Assembly: GCA_016188575.1 (NCBI GenBank)
Contig: JACPHN010000049.1
Coordinates: forward strand, 1 to 15,855
From: Candidatus Schekmanbacteria bacterium
GTDB lineage: Bacteria > CSSED10-310 > JACPHN01
DNA: 15,855 bases
Direction: 5' to 3'
This document shows, piece after piece, positions 1 to 7,393 of this stretch; position 1 is the stretch's first letter, and the number at the start of each line of letters is the position of its first letter. Under the pieces are notes generated by a model. That model was not told the origin of the DNA. It worked only from the letters and a program-made list of their open reading frames with translations, and searched no databases. Both the position numbers and the translations under genes were made by a program.

Positions 1-261
1 CCAGAAGCGGACGCTTCCGGATGCGAGCAGCTCGAGCTCGACCTCCAGCACCGCCGCGCTCCCGTCCGCGAGCGGCGCCGAACGCGCCGCGTAGGTGCCG
101 TCGGCCGCGTCACCGGCGATTACCTGCCACGACCCCGCGGGACTCGCTTGCCACGGCATCGCGGAGAAATCACCGGCCTCGAAGGACTCGATCGCGGCGC
201 TCGCCGCCACTCCAAGGCAAGACCCCAGAGCGAAAGAGAGAGACATGACGCGCCGCGGCAT
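1..261 (-). CDS. Secreted protein, N-terminal part only (runs off left edge)
   Basis: This minus-strand reading frame is open from ATG 261 to the window edge (87 codons), so only the N-terminus is visible. It begins MPRRVMSLSFALGSCLGVAA, a basic start followed by a hydrophobic stretch, which is a typical Sec signal peptide with likely cleavage near ASAA. The mature part starts IESFEAGDFSAMPWQ and continues with GSWQV, DGTYAARS and VELELLASGSVRFW. From memory this pattern opens concanavalin-A/MAM-like beta-sandwich modules in extracellular and cell-surface proteins of bacteria. ATG 261 is preferred over an in-frame ATG at 279 because GGGAG lies six bases before it. A further in-frame ATG is at 246. 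The gene diverges from the acyltransferase gene across a 390-base spacer. The full length and catalytic partner, if any, cannot be seen. Confidence 0.72.
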   Translation of the reverse strand, partial: MPRRVMSLSFALGSCLGVAASAAIESFEAGDFSAMPWQASPAGSWQVIAGDAADGTYAARSAPLADGSAAVLEVELELLASGSVRFW

Positions 262-651
262 TCGAAACTCCCAGGACATCGAGGACGATCGCCCACTACG
301 ATTGTGCGGCGAAGCGGCGCGCGGCGCAAGGGGCTTCAGGGGCCTGATTCCACCGCCGACTCGACGCCAATGCGATAGCTCCCCGCCGTCCACTTCCACG
401 GGTAGGTGCTTGATCTGGGCACTGGCCGTAGCCTCCGCCCTCGGTGTAGGCGTGGGCGACCGCGATGCCGGGATCTCGTGTAATGCTCATCTTTGTGAGC
501 ATGGAAACCGGCCTGGGCAGCAGTGCTCTGCCTTCGCCGTACCGCTCCCGCGCAACCGTTCCGACGATAGTGGGCGTCGCCGCCCGGTTGCGCATCCTCT
601 CCTGATCATCTACAACAAGACTTCCCTTCCCTCTCACGGGGACGAACCATC
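262..651. other. 390-base spacer between divergent genes
   Basis: This stretch lies between the divergent starts of the secreted-protein gene and the acyltransferase gene and should hold both promoters. Frames across it are open on both strands, but none has a recognisable protein. No convincing -35/-10 pair was found. The only clear structure is a 7-base inverted repeat at 483-502. A short minus-strand stretch around 340-480 reads protein-like in pieces (for example YPWKWTAGSYRIG) but is broken by frame changes and stops, so a decayed gene is possible but not supported. Confidence 0.5.
483..502. repeat. 7-base inverted repeat, possible operator
   Basis: ATGCTCA at 483-489 is the exact reverse complement of TGAGCAT at 496-502, separated by six bases. 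It sits about 150 bases before the acyltransferase start and 220 before the divergent secreted-protein start. The size and symmetry fit a binding site for a dimeric regulator. There is no T-run after it on either strand, so it is unlikely to be a terminator. A chance occurrence cannot be excluded. Confidence 0.3.
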
Positions 652-1614
652 ATGTCGGCGATGAGCTCCGCGGAGACGAATAAAACGGGTGAGGACCGCA
701 ATCCGAGGCGGCGCAGAAAGCGCTGGCTCGATTTCTGGATCTATTTGTGGCGCGTGCAGTCGCGCTTCTGCCCGCGCTGGTACGCACAGCTCTGGGCGCG
801 CGCCATCGGCCTGTTGACCTTCATCGTGTGCCGCCGATATCGGCGCAACGTGTGGAGAAGCTACCGCATCGTCGCAGGTCCCGAGCTGCCCTGGTGGAAG
901 CTCTGTCTGCGGACGTGGCGCGCCTTTGACAACCTGTGCCGCGGACAGTGCGATTTCTTTCTCTACGCCTTCGGGGGCGGACGCGATCCCGCCGCGGTGC
1001 TCGGGTCGGTGAAAGGCGTGCAGCACCTGGAGCCGGCGCTCGCGGCGAACAAGGGCCTGCTGCTGATTACCGCGCACGTTGGCGCCTGGGAGCTGGGGGC
1101 AGTGCTGATGCGGCCATACTTGCCGCCCGACCGGGAAATTGTGGTCGTGTACTACAAGGACGTGGTCGCCAGTTACGAATCCGCCCGCTCGGAGGCCCGG
1201 GGGCTTGGCGGCATCAAGCAGGTGTCCGTGGGCAGCTCGATGTTCGCGGCGCTCCCGGTGCTGCGCGCGCTGCGCCAGGGGAGCATCGCCGCGGTTCAGG
1301 GCGACCGAGACTACACGGGATCGTCCCTGGAGGTCCCCTTCTTTGGCAGGCCTGCGCTGTTCTCAAGTGGGCCGGTGCGGCTCGCCACGGCCGCAGACGT
1401 GCCGATTTTTCCGGTGTTTGTGCTCAGGGGAGCCGATGGCAAGTATCATGCGGAGGTCCGCCCGCAGCTCGATCTGGTGCGGCTACCCGATCGCGAGGCG
1501 GAGACCCAAGAGAACGTCAGGCGCTGGACGGCAGTACTCGAAGAGGTGATCCGGCGCTATCCGGACCAGTGGTACTGCTTTTCGCCGGTGTGGGACTTCT
1601 CCGGCGACCGGTAG
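652..1614 (+). CDS. LpxL/HtrB-family lysophospholipid acyltransferase
   Basis: This 320-aa protein belongs to the LpxL/HtrB/MsbB family. Those inner-membrane enzymes transfer an acyl chain from acyl-ACP to lipid A precursors or related glycolipids. Residues 135-147 read GLLLITAHVGAWE, which gives the family HxxxxE catalytic motif (H142, E147). GDRD at 217-220, the VPFFGRPA stretch and a final YPDQWYCF near 303-310 match the conserved order in the family. A hydrophobic segment near residues 46-62 follows a very basic N-terminus, as usual for membrane attachment. Length is close to the family norm of about 300 residues. GGGGA precedes ATG 652 by nine bases; a second ATG nine bases downstream is possible. 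The actual acceptor (lipid A or another lipid) cannot be told from sequence. The gene converges on the radical-SAM operon with only 19 bases between stops. Confidence 0.88.
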   Translation: MSAMSSAETNKTGEDRNPRRRRKRWLDFWIYLWRVQSRFCPRWYAQLWARAIGLLTFIVCRRYRRNVWRSYRIVAGPELPWWKLCLRTWRAFDNLCRGQCDFFLYAFGGGRDPAAVLGSVKGVQHLEPALAANKGLLLITAHVGAWELGAVLMRPYLPPDREIVVVYYKDVVASYESARSEARGLGGIKQVSVGSSMFAALPVLRALRQGSIAAVQGDRDYTGSSLEVPFFGRPALFSSGPVRLATAADVPIFPVFVLRGADGKYHAEVRPQLDLVRLPDREAETQENVRRWTAVLEEVIRRYPDQWYCFSPVWDFSGDR

Positions 1615-1616
1615 CG

Positions 1617-1637
1617 TTGGCGCCCGAAGGGCGTCAA
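1617..1637 (+). terminator. Hairpin between convergent genes, weak terminator candidate
   Basis: TTGGCGCCC (1617-1625) pairs with GGGCGTCAA (1629-1637) across a GAA loop, nine pairs including one G-T wobble. It starts three bases after the acyltransferase stop and covers the stop codon of the opposing radical-SAM gene (1634-1636). On the plus strand a short TTTT follows about ten bases later; no T-run follows on the minus strand. It could end transcription of the acyltransferase gene, but it is not a textbook terminator. Confidence 0.4.
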
Positions 1638-3094
1638 GACGGCGATTTTGCGTTCTGCTCGGTCCACGTCGGGATCACGCCGTAGCGGCTGACTCCCGGC
1701 AGCGAGCGCACGAGCCGCCAGACGCTCGAGGGGCTATCCCACCCCATCTTGACGAAGTTGAGCGCAATCTCGGGCCGGCGGTAGAAGGAACGAAGCAAGT
1801 AGCCATAGGCGTCGTCCAACTCCTCCGCGGTCCAACCCGAAGCGACGAACACGGGGCGAATCCCGTTCATCTTCTCGAAATCCTCGTCGAAGCTGCCCAG
1901 CTCGCGGGCGATCGGGTAGATTTCGCAGCCGGGATACGGGGTGAAGATCGTCAAGTTCATCTCGTCGAGGGGCACGCGGCGCACGAAGCTCGCGGTCTCC
2001 GCGACGGTCTCCTTCGTTTCGCCGGGGAAGCCGAGAATGAACAGTCCCTTGGAGCGGATGCCGGCGGCCTTGGTCAAGTGCACCACCTTCTCCACCTTTT
2101 GCGGGGTCGTTTGTTTCTTCATGGCGTCGAGAATCCGCTGCGAGCCGCTTTCAATGCCGTAGTTGATCAACCAGCACCCGGCCTCCTTCATCCGCGCGAG
2201 ACTTTCCTCATCGACCGTGTCCACCCGAGCGTCGATGTTCCAGCCGATCTTGATGCCGTGGCGGAGGAACTCGTCACAGACCTGATAAAGGCGGCGGCGA
2301 TTGAGATTGAACAAGTCGTCGTAGAAGATCACGTGGCGAACACCGAAGCGCGCGATGAGATGCTGAGCTTGCTCGCGAACCCACTCGGCGCTCTGCTGGC
2401 GGTATTTCTTGCCGAGCGCCGCGCCGTCACAAAACGCGCACGGGTAGGGACAACCGCGCGAAGTAAGCATGGTGCCTACGGGCTGGGCGCGGTAACCGAA
2501 GAGCGGCGCCCGATAGCGCTCGAAACCACCGGGGAGGAGGTCCCAGGCGGGCATGGGCAGGTCGTCGAGATCTTTCAACAGGGGCGCCGTGCCACCGAAG
2601 AGCACTTCCTCGCCGTCGCGTAGGATCACCCCAGGCTGCGGCGGTGACGCCAGCCGACCTTCGGCCTCCAGCTCGCGCAACATATCGATGAGCACTTCTT
2701 CGCCTTCGCCGGCGCCGCCGTAGTCGAAGTAGGGAAAGTCCCGCAGCGTCCGCGTGGGCAGCGCCGTCACATGCGGGCCACCGACCAGCACCTTACAGGT
2801 GGGTCGCGCGGCCTTGACCTGTGCCGCGACGCGATTGGCGGCCACGACTGTCGACGTGAACGCGCAGATGACGAGATAGTCGGGCTCGGTGGCCAGAACC
2901 GCACGCGCCGATTGGTCGACGCCCCACTGATCGGGAACCGCGTCGAGCAGCGCGGGCAGATGGCCCGCCGCGCGCACGCAAGCGGTAAGCTGAAGCAGGC
3001 CGAGCGGCGGTGTAGCGGTCTGCAGGTAGCGAAACTTGCGATCCGCGGTATCCCATAGCGAGAAGGGGGGGTTGAGCAGAGTGACTCTTGCCAT
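1634..3094 (-). CDS. Radical SAM protein with B12-binding-type N-terminal domain
   Basis: This 486-aa protein has the two-part layout of cobalamin-dependent-type (class B-like) radical SAM enzymes. Residues 1-150 form a Rossmann-like B12-binding region (VTLLNPP at the start, LVICAFTST near 74-82, KVLVGGPH at 101-108, GAGEGEE at 127-133). The radical SAM core follows, with TSRGCPYPCAFC at 211-222 supplying the three iron-sulfur cysteines C215, C219 and C222. IFYDD near 256-260, GIESGSQ at 313-319 and LFILGFPGET at 351-360 are usual core motifs. The classical DxHxxG cobalamin ligand motif is not visible; its place reads DAVPDQW, as in many relatives. Substrate is unknown; relatives include methyltransferases and cyclases of lipids and pigments. 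It is last in an operon, three bases after the GMC gene, with AGGA seven bases before the ATG. Confidence 0.9.
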   Translation of the reverse strand: MARVTLLNPPFSLWDTADRKFRYLQTATPPLGLLQLTACVRAAGHLPALLDAVPDQWGVDQSARAVLATEPDYLVICAFTSTVVAANRVAAQVKAARPTCKVLVGGPHVTALPTRTLRDFPYFDYGGAGEGEEVLIDMLRELEAEGRLASPPQPGVILRDGEEVLFGGTAPLLKDLDDLPMPAWDLLPGGFERYRAPLFGYRAQPVGTMLTSRGCPYPCAFCDGAALGKKYRQQSAEWVREQAQHLIARFGVRHVIFYDDLFNLNRRRLYQVCDEFLRHGIKIGWNIDARVDTVDEESLARMKEAGCWLINYGIESGSQRILDAMKKQTTPQKVEKVVHLTKAAGIRSKGLFILGFPGETKETVAETASFVRRVPLDEMNLTIFTPYPGCEIYPIARELGSFDEDFEKMNGIRPVFVASGWTAEELDDAYGYLLRSFYRRPEIALNFVKMGWDSPSSVWRLVRSLPGVSRYGVIPTWTEQNAKSPS

Positions 3095-3097
3095 GTT

Positions 3098-5083
3098 CTA
3101 TTCCTGCGCTGCCTCCGCGGCACGCGGCGGGCGACAAAAATCCGCACGCGGGCCGAGCCGCTCGGCAAGGCGCCTGGCGATTCGGGACGCGACGGCCATG
3201 ATCGTAATCTGCGGGTTGACACCGAGCGACGTGGGAAAAAGGCTGCCGTCGGCCACGTACAGGTCGTCCGCGCCGAACACTCGACCCTCGCCGTCCACCG
3301 CGCCGCGCGATGGCCCCGCGGCCATGCGGCACGTTCCAAGCGGGTGAAACGCGCTCAGCTCGATGTCGCCGGCGGCGATGGGCGCGGTTCGCAGGCGGCT
3401 GGTTTCGTCTACGGTGTGAAAAGTCCCCAGCGGCTCGATCGGTGGAATCACCTCACAGGCGCCGGCGGCAAAAAAAATCTTGCACAGGATCTCGAGACCT
3501 TCGAGCAACATGCGCTGTTCGCGGCGCTTCAGGCGATAGTACAGGAATGGTTCGCCGCGGACGCTGAGCACGCGGCCGTTTGGCTGATCCGACACCAGGA
3601 AGCCGAAGATCGCCGTGCGCTCGAAGGCATCCATGCGGGCCGCGAGGTCGGAGCCGAGGTCGGTGAACCCGATGGCGCCGACTTCAGGCGGAACGGAAGC
3701 GCCCTCGAACATCATGCCGTCGTTCTTGAACTGATCCACGCAGTATCCCTGTGGGATCGCTTCCCAGCCGCGCACGGGCTCATCCATGACCGCCAGGACC
3801 TTCACGGCGGGATGGATCGTCAGGTTGCGCCCGACGTGGCGCGAGAGCTTGAGGGCGCGGCGATGTTGCCGTAAGAGCCGGGGTGTCGCCAGCGATCCGA
3901 GCGCGAGCACCAAGGCGCGCGCGCGAACCGTCACCGCCGCGCCACCGGCCGCAGCGGCAATGACACCCGTGGCCTGGCGCCCGGACAGCATGAGCTGCGT
4001 AACCCGGCAACGCGTCAGCAGCCTGGCGCCGGCATCGAGCGCGCGGGGGACATACGTCAGATCCATGCTCAGCTTGGCGCCCTCGGGACAGCCGAACGCA
4101 CAAACGCCACTGCCCACGCACTGGGGCGCGTTGCGCGACAGGGGACCATGGGAATACCCCAGGGCCTCAGCGCCGCGACCAATGATCTCTCCGACCCGGC
4201 CGCACAGCGCCACGGACGCTGGCGCCACGCCGAGAAACTGTTCCACTTCGTCAAAGAAAGGCGCGAGCTCGGCCTCGGTCAGCTCATGCAAACCGTACTC
4301 CTGGCGCCAGCGTTCCAGGACGGCATCCGGAGTACGAAAGCAGGTGCCCGAGTTGACGGTTGTCGTCCCTCCGACCCCCTGGCCATAGGGCACCATCACG
4401 GGAACGTTACCCAGCGTAAAGGATGCGCCTCCGTCCTTGTAGAGCCGATTCATCATTTCGACCGGACGGCGTGTGAAAAAGCGGCGGTCGGGATAGGCAC
4501 CGGCCTCCAGCATGACCACTTCGAGCCCGGCTCTCGCGAGCTCTGCGGCGGCAACAGCGCCGCCGGCGCCCGTACCGACGACGACCACGTCGCAAACCAG
4601 GCGCTGGTCACGGGTAAGCTCGCCGCCGTCGGTAACACCGCGAGCAGGTCGCGGGTCGGGAGCAGCGTCACCGGGAGGGGCGGGCGGGTCGAAGCCGAGT
4701 TGGCGGGAAATGTCGGGCAGACTGAAGTACGCGAGCTTGGCAATCGTCATCAGCAACCGCAGCAGGTGCCGCTGCGTGCGCAAGGAGCTTCTCTGCTTGC
4801 GGTGCAAGTGTGCCATTGCCGCTTCGGGAGAAACCGCGGCGAGGGTCGAAAACCGCTTGCCCGCGCTGGGGAGCGACGAGAGCTCCAACCCCCAGAGCAC
4901 GCCGAGCACGGCGCGACGCTGCAGCGGGGGCAGCAAGGCGACCATGCGCTCCGCGTTCTCCAGCGCCGCCTCGTAGTCACCCGCGAACCCGTAGCGAGTG
5001 CCGCGCGGAATCGCGGTGCGCATGAGACTGTGGAAGACCCTCCGGGTGGAATCACCAAAGGCGCGCTGCGCAACTGCTTCCAT
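3098..5083 (-). CDS. GMC-family FAD oxidoreductase, long-chain alcohol oxidase/dehydrogenase type
   Basis: With the start at ATG 5083 this is a 661-aa flavoprotein. ATG 5083 follows AGGAGAGG by five bases, whereas an upstream in-frame ATG at 5125 lacks such a site. An N-terminal helical region (about 1-150) resembles that of long-chain fatty alcohol oxidases. The FAD fold begins at DVVVVGTGAGGAVAAAEL (GTGAGG at 170-175), with the acidic residue in VVMLEAG near 193. YGQGVGGTTTVNSG near 233-246 is the GMC signature. CVGSGVCAFGCPEGAK at 322-337 is a three-cysteine segment common in this subgroup. AFHPLGTCRM near 578-587 supplies the active-site His and NPQ near 623-625 the second catalytic position. 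It probably oxidises a long-chain or polycyclic alcohol; the substrate is unknown. It sits between the YjfB-like gene and the radical-SAM gene in one operon. Confidence 0.9.
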   Translation of the reverse strand: MEAVAQRAFGDSTRRVFHSLMRTAIPRGTRYGFAGDYEAALENAERMVALLPPLQRRAVLGVLWGLELSSLPSAGKRFSTLAAVSPEAAMAHLHRKQRSSLRTQRHLLRLLMTIAKLAYFSLPDISRQLGFDPPAPPGDAAPDPRPARGVTDGGELTRDQRLVCDVVVVGTGAGGAVAAAELARAGLEVVMLEAGAYPDRRFFTRRPVEMMNRLYKDGGASFTLGNVPVMVPYGQGVGGTTTVNSGTCFRTPDAVLERWRQEYGLHELTEAELAPFFDEVEQFLGVAPASVALCGRVGEIIGRGAEALGYSHGPLSRNAPQCVGSGVCAFGCPEGAKLSMDLTYVPRALDAGARLLTRCRVTQLMLSGRQATGVIAAAAGGAAVTVRARALVLALGSLATPRLLRQHRRALKLSRHVGRNLTIHPAVKVLAVMDEPVRGWEAIPQGYCVDQFKNDGMMFEGASVPPEVGAIGFTDLGSDLAARMDAFERTAIFGFLVSDQPNGRVLSVRGEPFLYYRLKRREQRMLLEGLEILCKIFFAAGACEVIPPIEPLGTFHTVDETSRLRTAPIAAGDIELSAFHPLGTCRMAAGPSRGAVDGEGRVFGADDLYVADGSLFPTSLGVNPQITIMAVASRIARRLAERLGPRADFCRPPRAAEAAQE

Positions 5084-5124
5084 GAGTGCCTCTCCTGAGA
5101 GCGTGAGCGGAGGAACGGCAAGCA

Positions 5125-5150
5125 CCGGCCGAGGAGAGCCTCGTCGCCGG
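5125..5150 (-). other. Intergenic hairpin before the GMC gene
   Basis: CCGGC/CGAGG at 5125-5134 pairs with CCTCG/GCCGG at 5139-5150 around a four-base AGAG loop, giving ten pairs with a two-base bulge. It lies between the stop of the YjfB-like gene and the ribosome-binding site of the GMC gene. No T-run follows on the minus strand, so it is more likely to affect mRNA stability or partial read-through than to act as a full terminator. Confidence 0.35.
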
Positions 5151-5155
5151 CGGGG

Positions 5156-5359
5156 CTACGCCGAAATGTTGATGATCGCACCCTTGCCGTCGCCGGACGG
5201 CGCAACCGCTGCCATGCTTTGCAGGAGAGCAGCCACCGTTTCCGCCTCAAGCTTCTGGGCCGAGTTCGTCACGGATATGGTAATGGACTGCTGAAGCTGC
5301 TGCTGGCGCAGCGCCGATGCCGAGGCGAGCATGGACGCAGGAACTCCGGCGATGTCCAC
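5156..5359 (-). CDS. YjfB-like putative motility protein (67 aa)
   Basis: This short protein starts MDIAGVPASMLASASALRQQ and continues with QLQQSITISVTNSAQKLEAE, then TVAALLQSMAAVAP. The MDI start, the Gln-rich helix and the 'S..V...A...E...ALLQ' helix match, from memory, the YjfB family (putative motility protein), which is usually about 60 residues and often found near flagellar genes. Its function is unknown. The start codon is GTG at 5359; no ATG is available and the family N-terminus fits this position exactly. There is no clear Shine-Dalgarno (GAAGAA directly precedes the GTG), but a strong promoter lies about 40 bases upstream. It is first in the operon with the GMC oxidoreductase, which begins 72 bases downstream. 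No flagellar gene is in the window. Confidence 0.75.
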   Translation of the reverse strand: MDIAGVPASMLASASALRQQQLQQSITISVTNSAQKLEAETVAALLQSMAAVAPSGDGKGAIINISA

Positions 5360-5395
5360 TTCTTCAGTCCGGGGACGGGGTTGGTTACGGAGAAT

Positions 5396-5424
5396 ATCAT
5401 AGTGCCGAGGCCGGGGCGTGCCAA
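5396..5424 (-). promoter_or_regulatory. Sigma70-like promoter of the yjfB-GMC-radical SAM operon
   Basis: On the minus strand TTGGCA (5424-5419) is followed after exactly 17 bases by TATGAT (5401-5396). These match the consensus at five of six positions each. A transcript would start near 5389, about 30 bases before the GTG of the YjfB-like gene. This placement supports both the GTG start and a transcription unit separate from trpS. An alternative sigma54 reading (TGGCACG) fails because the -12 element is missing at the correct distance. Confidence 0.6.
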
Positions 5425-5470
5425 GAGCGCTCCACCGTTCGCCGCCCGCGCGGCTTCCGTGCTGCCGCTT

Positions 5471-6475
5471 TCACACGGACAGCAGCCCGATGCGGTCCCG
5501 AACTTCGCGCAGCGTTTCCGTCGCGATCTGTCTGGCGCGCGCATTACCGGCGGCGAGGATCGCCTCGACCCGCCCGGGCACCGCCGCAAGCTCCTCTCGG
5601 CGCTCGCGATACGGCCGCAGGAACGTCATCAGCCGGTCGGCGACTTCCGCCTTGAGGTCCTTGTACATCAACTTGCCAGCCGCATACGCCGCCTCGAACT
5701 GGGTAACAGCCTCGTGAGCCCCGACCATCTTCAAGATCACGAAAAGATTCTGAACGCCCGGGCTCTTCTGCGCCGAACCCTTGACCTCGTCGAGCCCGAT
5801 ATCGGTCACTGCCGAGCGGATCTTCATACGAATCGACTTCTCGTCCTCAAACACGCCGATCACGTGCCGTTCTCCGAGGCTCTTGCTCATCTTCTGGGTC
5901 GGATCGGCGAGGGACAGGATGCGCGTCGCTTCCGACAGGATCGGCTCCACCTCGGGAAAGAGCTCGCCGTACGTGTAATTGAACGACCTCGCAATGCGCC
6001 GTGTCAGCTCGAGATGCTGCAACTGGTCCTCTCCGACCGGAACTTTTGCCGCCTTGTACAGGAGGATATCGGCGGCCTGCAGCACAGGGTACGCAAAGAG
6101 CGCGGCGGTCACGGGCAGTCCCTGTTCCGCTTTGGCCTTGAACTGCGTCATCCGCGAGAGGTCGCCGAAGCCGGTCAGGGTGCAGAAGATCCACAGCAGC
6201 TCGGTGTGCTCGGGGACACTGGACTGAATGAACAGCGTGGCTCGTTCCGGATCGACGCCGCAGGCGAGAATGTCCAGCGCCATGCTGCGCGACATGTCCC
6301 GAAGCTTTTGCGAGTCGGTAACCGACGTCAGCGCGTGCAGATCGACGATGCAGTAGAGGCAGTCGCACTCGTGCTGGAGGCGCGCCCAGTTGACGAAGGC
6401 ACCGAAGAAGTTGCCCAGGTGAGCGTAGCCGCTGGGTTGAATGCCGGAAAGAACGCGCGCTTTCGTCTTGTCCAT
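5471..6475 (-). CDS. trpS: Tryptophan--tRNA ligase
   Basis: This 334-aa cytoplasmic enzyme charges tRNA-Trp with tryptophan using ATP. It is a class I synthetase. The sequence VLSGIQPSGYAHLGNFFGA (residues 8-26) holds the HIGH-type motif as HLGN (19-22) after the family's G(I/L)QPSG. The KMSKS loop is at 195-199, within DPTQKMSKSLGE. Other conserved stretches are FIQSSVPEHTEL near 82-93, AYPVLQAADILLY at 128-140 and VPVGEDQLQHLELTR at 145-159. Length matches bacterial TrpS proteins (about 330-340). Translation starts at ATG 6475 with only a weak GGA upstream. The gene is probably monocistronic: the next gene downstream has its own promoter, and a candidate promoter lies about 85 bases upstream. 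Confidence 0.97.
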   Translation of the reverse strand: MDKTKARVLSGIQPSGYAHLGNFFGAFVNWARLQHECDCLYCIVDLHALTSVTDSQKLRDMSRSMALDILACGVDPERATLFIQSSVPEHTELLWIFCTLTGFGDLSRMTQFKAKAEQGLPVTAALFAYPVLQAADILLYKAAKVPVGEDQLQHLELTRRIARSFNYTYGELFPEVEPILSEATRILSLADPTQKMSKSLGERHVIGVFEDEKSIRMKIRSAVTDIGLDEVKGSAQKSPGVQNLFVILKMVGAHEAVTQFEAAYAAGKLMYKDLKAEVADRLMTFLRPYRERREELAAVPGRVEAILAAGNARARQIATETLREVRDRIGLLSV

Positions 6476-6557
6476 GGTCCGAGTCCGTTCCCGGCGGCGG
6501 GCCCTTGCCGGCGGCGCCGTGGATCGCAGATGTTGCTGGTGAGCGAGAGATTAGGTG

Positions 6558-6587
6558 TTCTTACGGCGCGGGTCAGGCGGCTGTCAA
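6558..6587 (-). promoter_or_regulatory. Candidate trpS promoter
   Basis: On the minus strand a perfect TTGACA (6587-6582) is followed after 18 bases by TAAGAA (6563-6558), a weaker -10. Transcription would begin near 6550, giving a leader of about 75 bases before trpS. No leader peptide with tandem Trp codons or T-box-like element was seen in that leader. Confidence 0.4.
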
Positions 6588-6884
6588 GGGGCGCCCGCAG
6601 CCCAATCTCACCACACCACTTGCGGAGCTGCCGGGGTGCAGGCGTGCGACCGCGCGGTCACTACGCCGGAACCTTCGCGTGTGACCGCTATCGCCAGGCC
6701 ACCGCTGCCGCCAACGACGCGGAGAAGTCGTCTGGCAATGGATGTATCAACGGCCACGTTACCGCCATGGGAAGCTCGGAGTCATGCCGCACGTACGTGG
6801 CGGGGCCACGAAACCAAAAGGCGCGCTGGTCCATTCGTCTTCCGGTCCGCAACCCCGCCCTTCAGCGCGGAGCCCAAACGCAAA

Positions 6885-6950
6885 GTAGGCCCGGTGGATT
6901 GCTCCACCAGGCCCCTCACCAGCTCCGGACAAGGAGATTTGCACCATCAG
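6885..6950 (-). ncRNA. Probable remnant of group II intron domains V-VI
   Basis: On the minus strand GGCCTGGTGGA (6913-6903) pairs with TCCACCGGGCC (6898-6888) around a GCAA loop. That is eleven pairs with one U-G wobble and a GNRA tetraloop. The wobble becomes a C-A mismatch if read on the plus strand, so the RNA is minus-strand. Just before it, AAATCTCCTTGTCCGG resembles the 3' half of domain V, and CCTAC after the hairpin resembles the branch and end region of domain VI. The 5' half of domain V is not clearly matched and no intron reverse transcriptase is present, so this would be a dead 3' end. The identification rests on remembered consensus and needs a covariance-model search. Confidence 0.4.
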
Positions 6951-7017
6951 GTTCTGCCGCTGGCATGTCTCGCAGAGTTGTTCTGCTACCTTCCAAGGTT
7001 CCAGTGGTGTCCCATGT

Positions 7018-7230
7018 TGGCTTCAGGCACTGAATCGGGTAGGTCGCCCACTCGGCAATGGTCCAGGGGTGATCGGCCAGGCCGGCGGACATGGCCGGTG
7101 TACACGGCCCCGATCTGTCTTTTCTGCGCCGAAGCGTGCGCACGGGCCAGCAGACGTTGCATCTATAGGCCACGAAATAGGTGACGGCGTCGTGAACATG
7201 GGGTTGCTTCGAGAAACTGTAGGTCTTGCG
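7018..7230 (-). pseudogene. C-terminal remnant of an IS1-like DDE transposase
   Basis: One minus-strand frame reads KTYSFSKQPHVHDAVTYFVA (from 7227), then YRCNVCWPVRTLR, then CTPAMSAGLADHPWTIAEW, ending near 7018. This follows the C-terminal pattern RKTYSFSK...F..Y.YNFC.PVRTLR......TPAMAAGL.DHVWS..EW of a widespread IS1-like transposase group, with several substitutions (for example YRCNVCW for YxYNFCW). The catalytic DDE core upstream is missing, and no family stop codon follows; the frame runs on into unrelated sequence until 6916. It is a decayed fragment, not a working transposase. Confidence 0.72.
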
Positions 7231-7393
7231 CCGCCTTCGCGCGTTTTGGTGGCGGTCGGTGCCATTGTCCCGCTTAACGAGATCGGTGTCGATCGTGCGG
7301 CTTGCACTCGAGCGCTGAAGATCGGTGCCGAGGACGGCAAGGACGCCGCAGACCAGTGTCGTCACGATATCGATGACTCGGCATAGGACACCA

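Noticed and set aside
296-637. 113-codon minus-strand frame in the left spacer
   Set aside because: Some stretches look protein-like, but no family, ribosome-binding site or consistent frame supports a gene.
5084-5125. Longer start for the GMC gene at ATG 5125
   Set aside because: AGGAGAGG is placed correctly for ATG 5083, and the additional 14 residues overlap the intergenic hairpin.
5402-5424. Sigma54 promoter (TGGCACG) before the YjfB-like gene
   Set aside because: The TTGC-type -12 element is absent at the required spacing, while the sigma70-like pair fits with a 17-base spacer.
5450-5468. Short stem just after trpS as a terminator
   Set aside because: It has only five pairs with a nine-base loop and no T-run on the minus strand.
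5219-7033. Open plus-strand frame of 604 codons across trpS
   Set aside because: It lies opposite the unmistakable trpS gene and unrelated spacer DNA, and its composition is that of a GC-rich antisense shadow.
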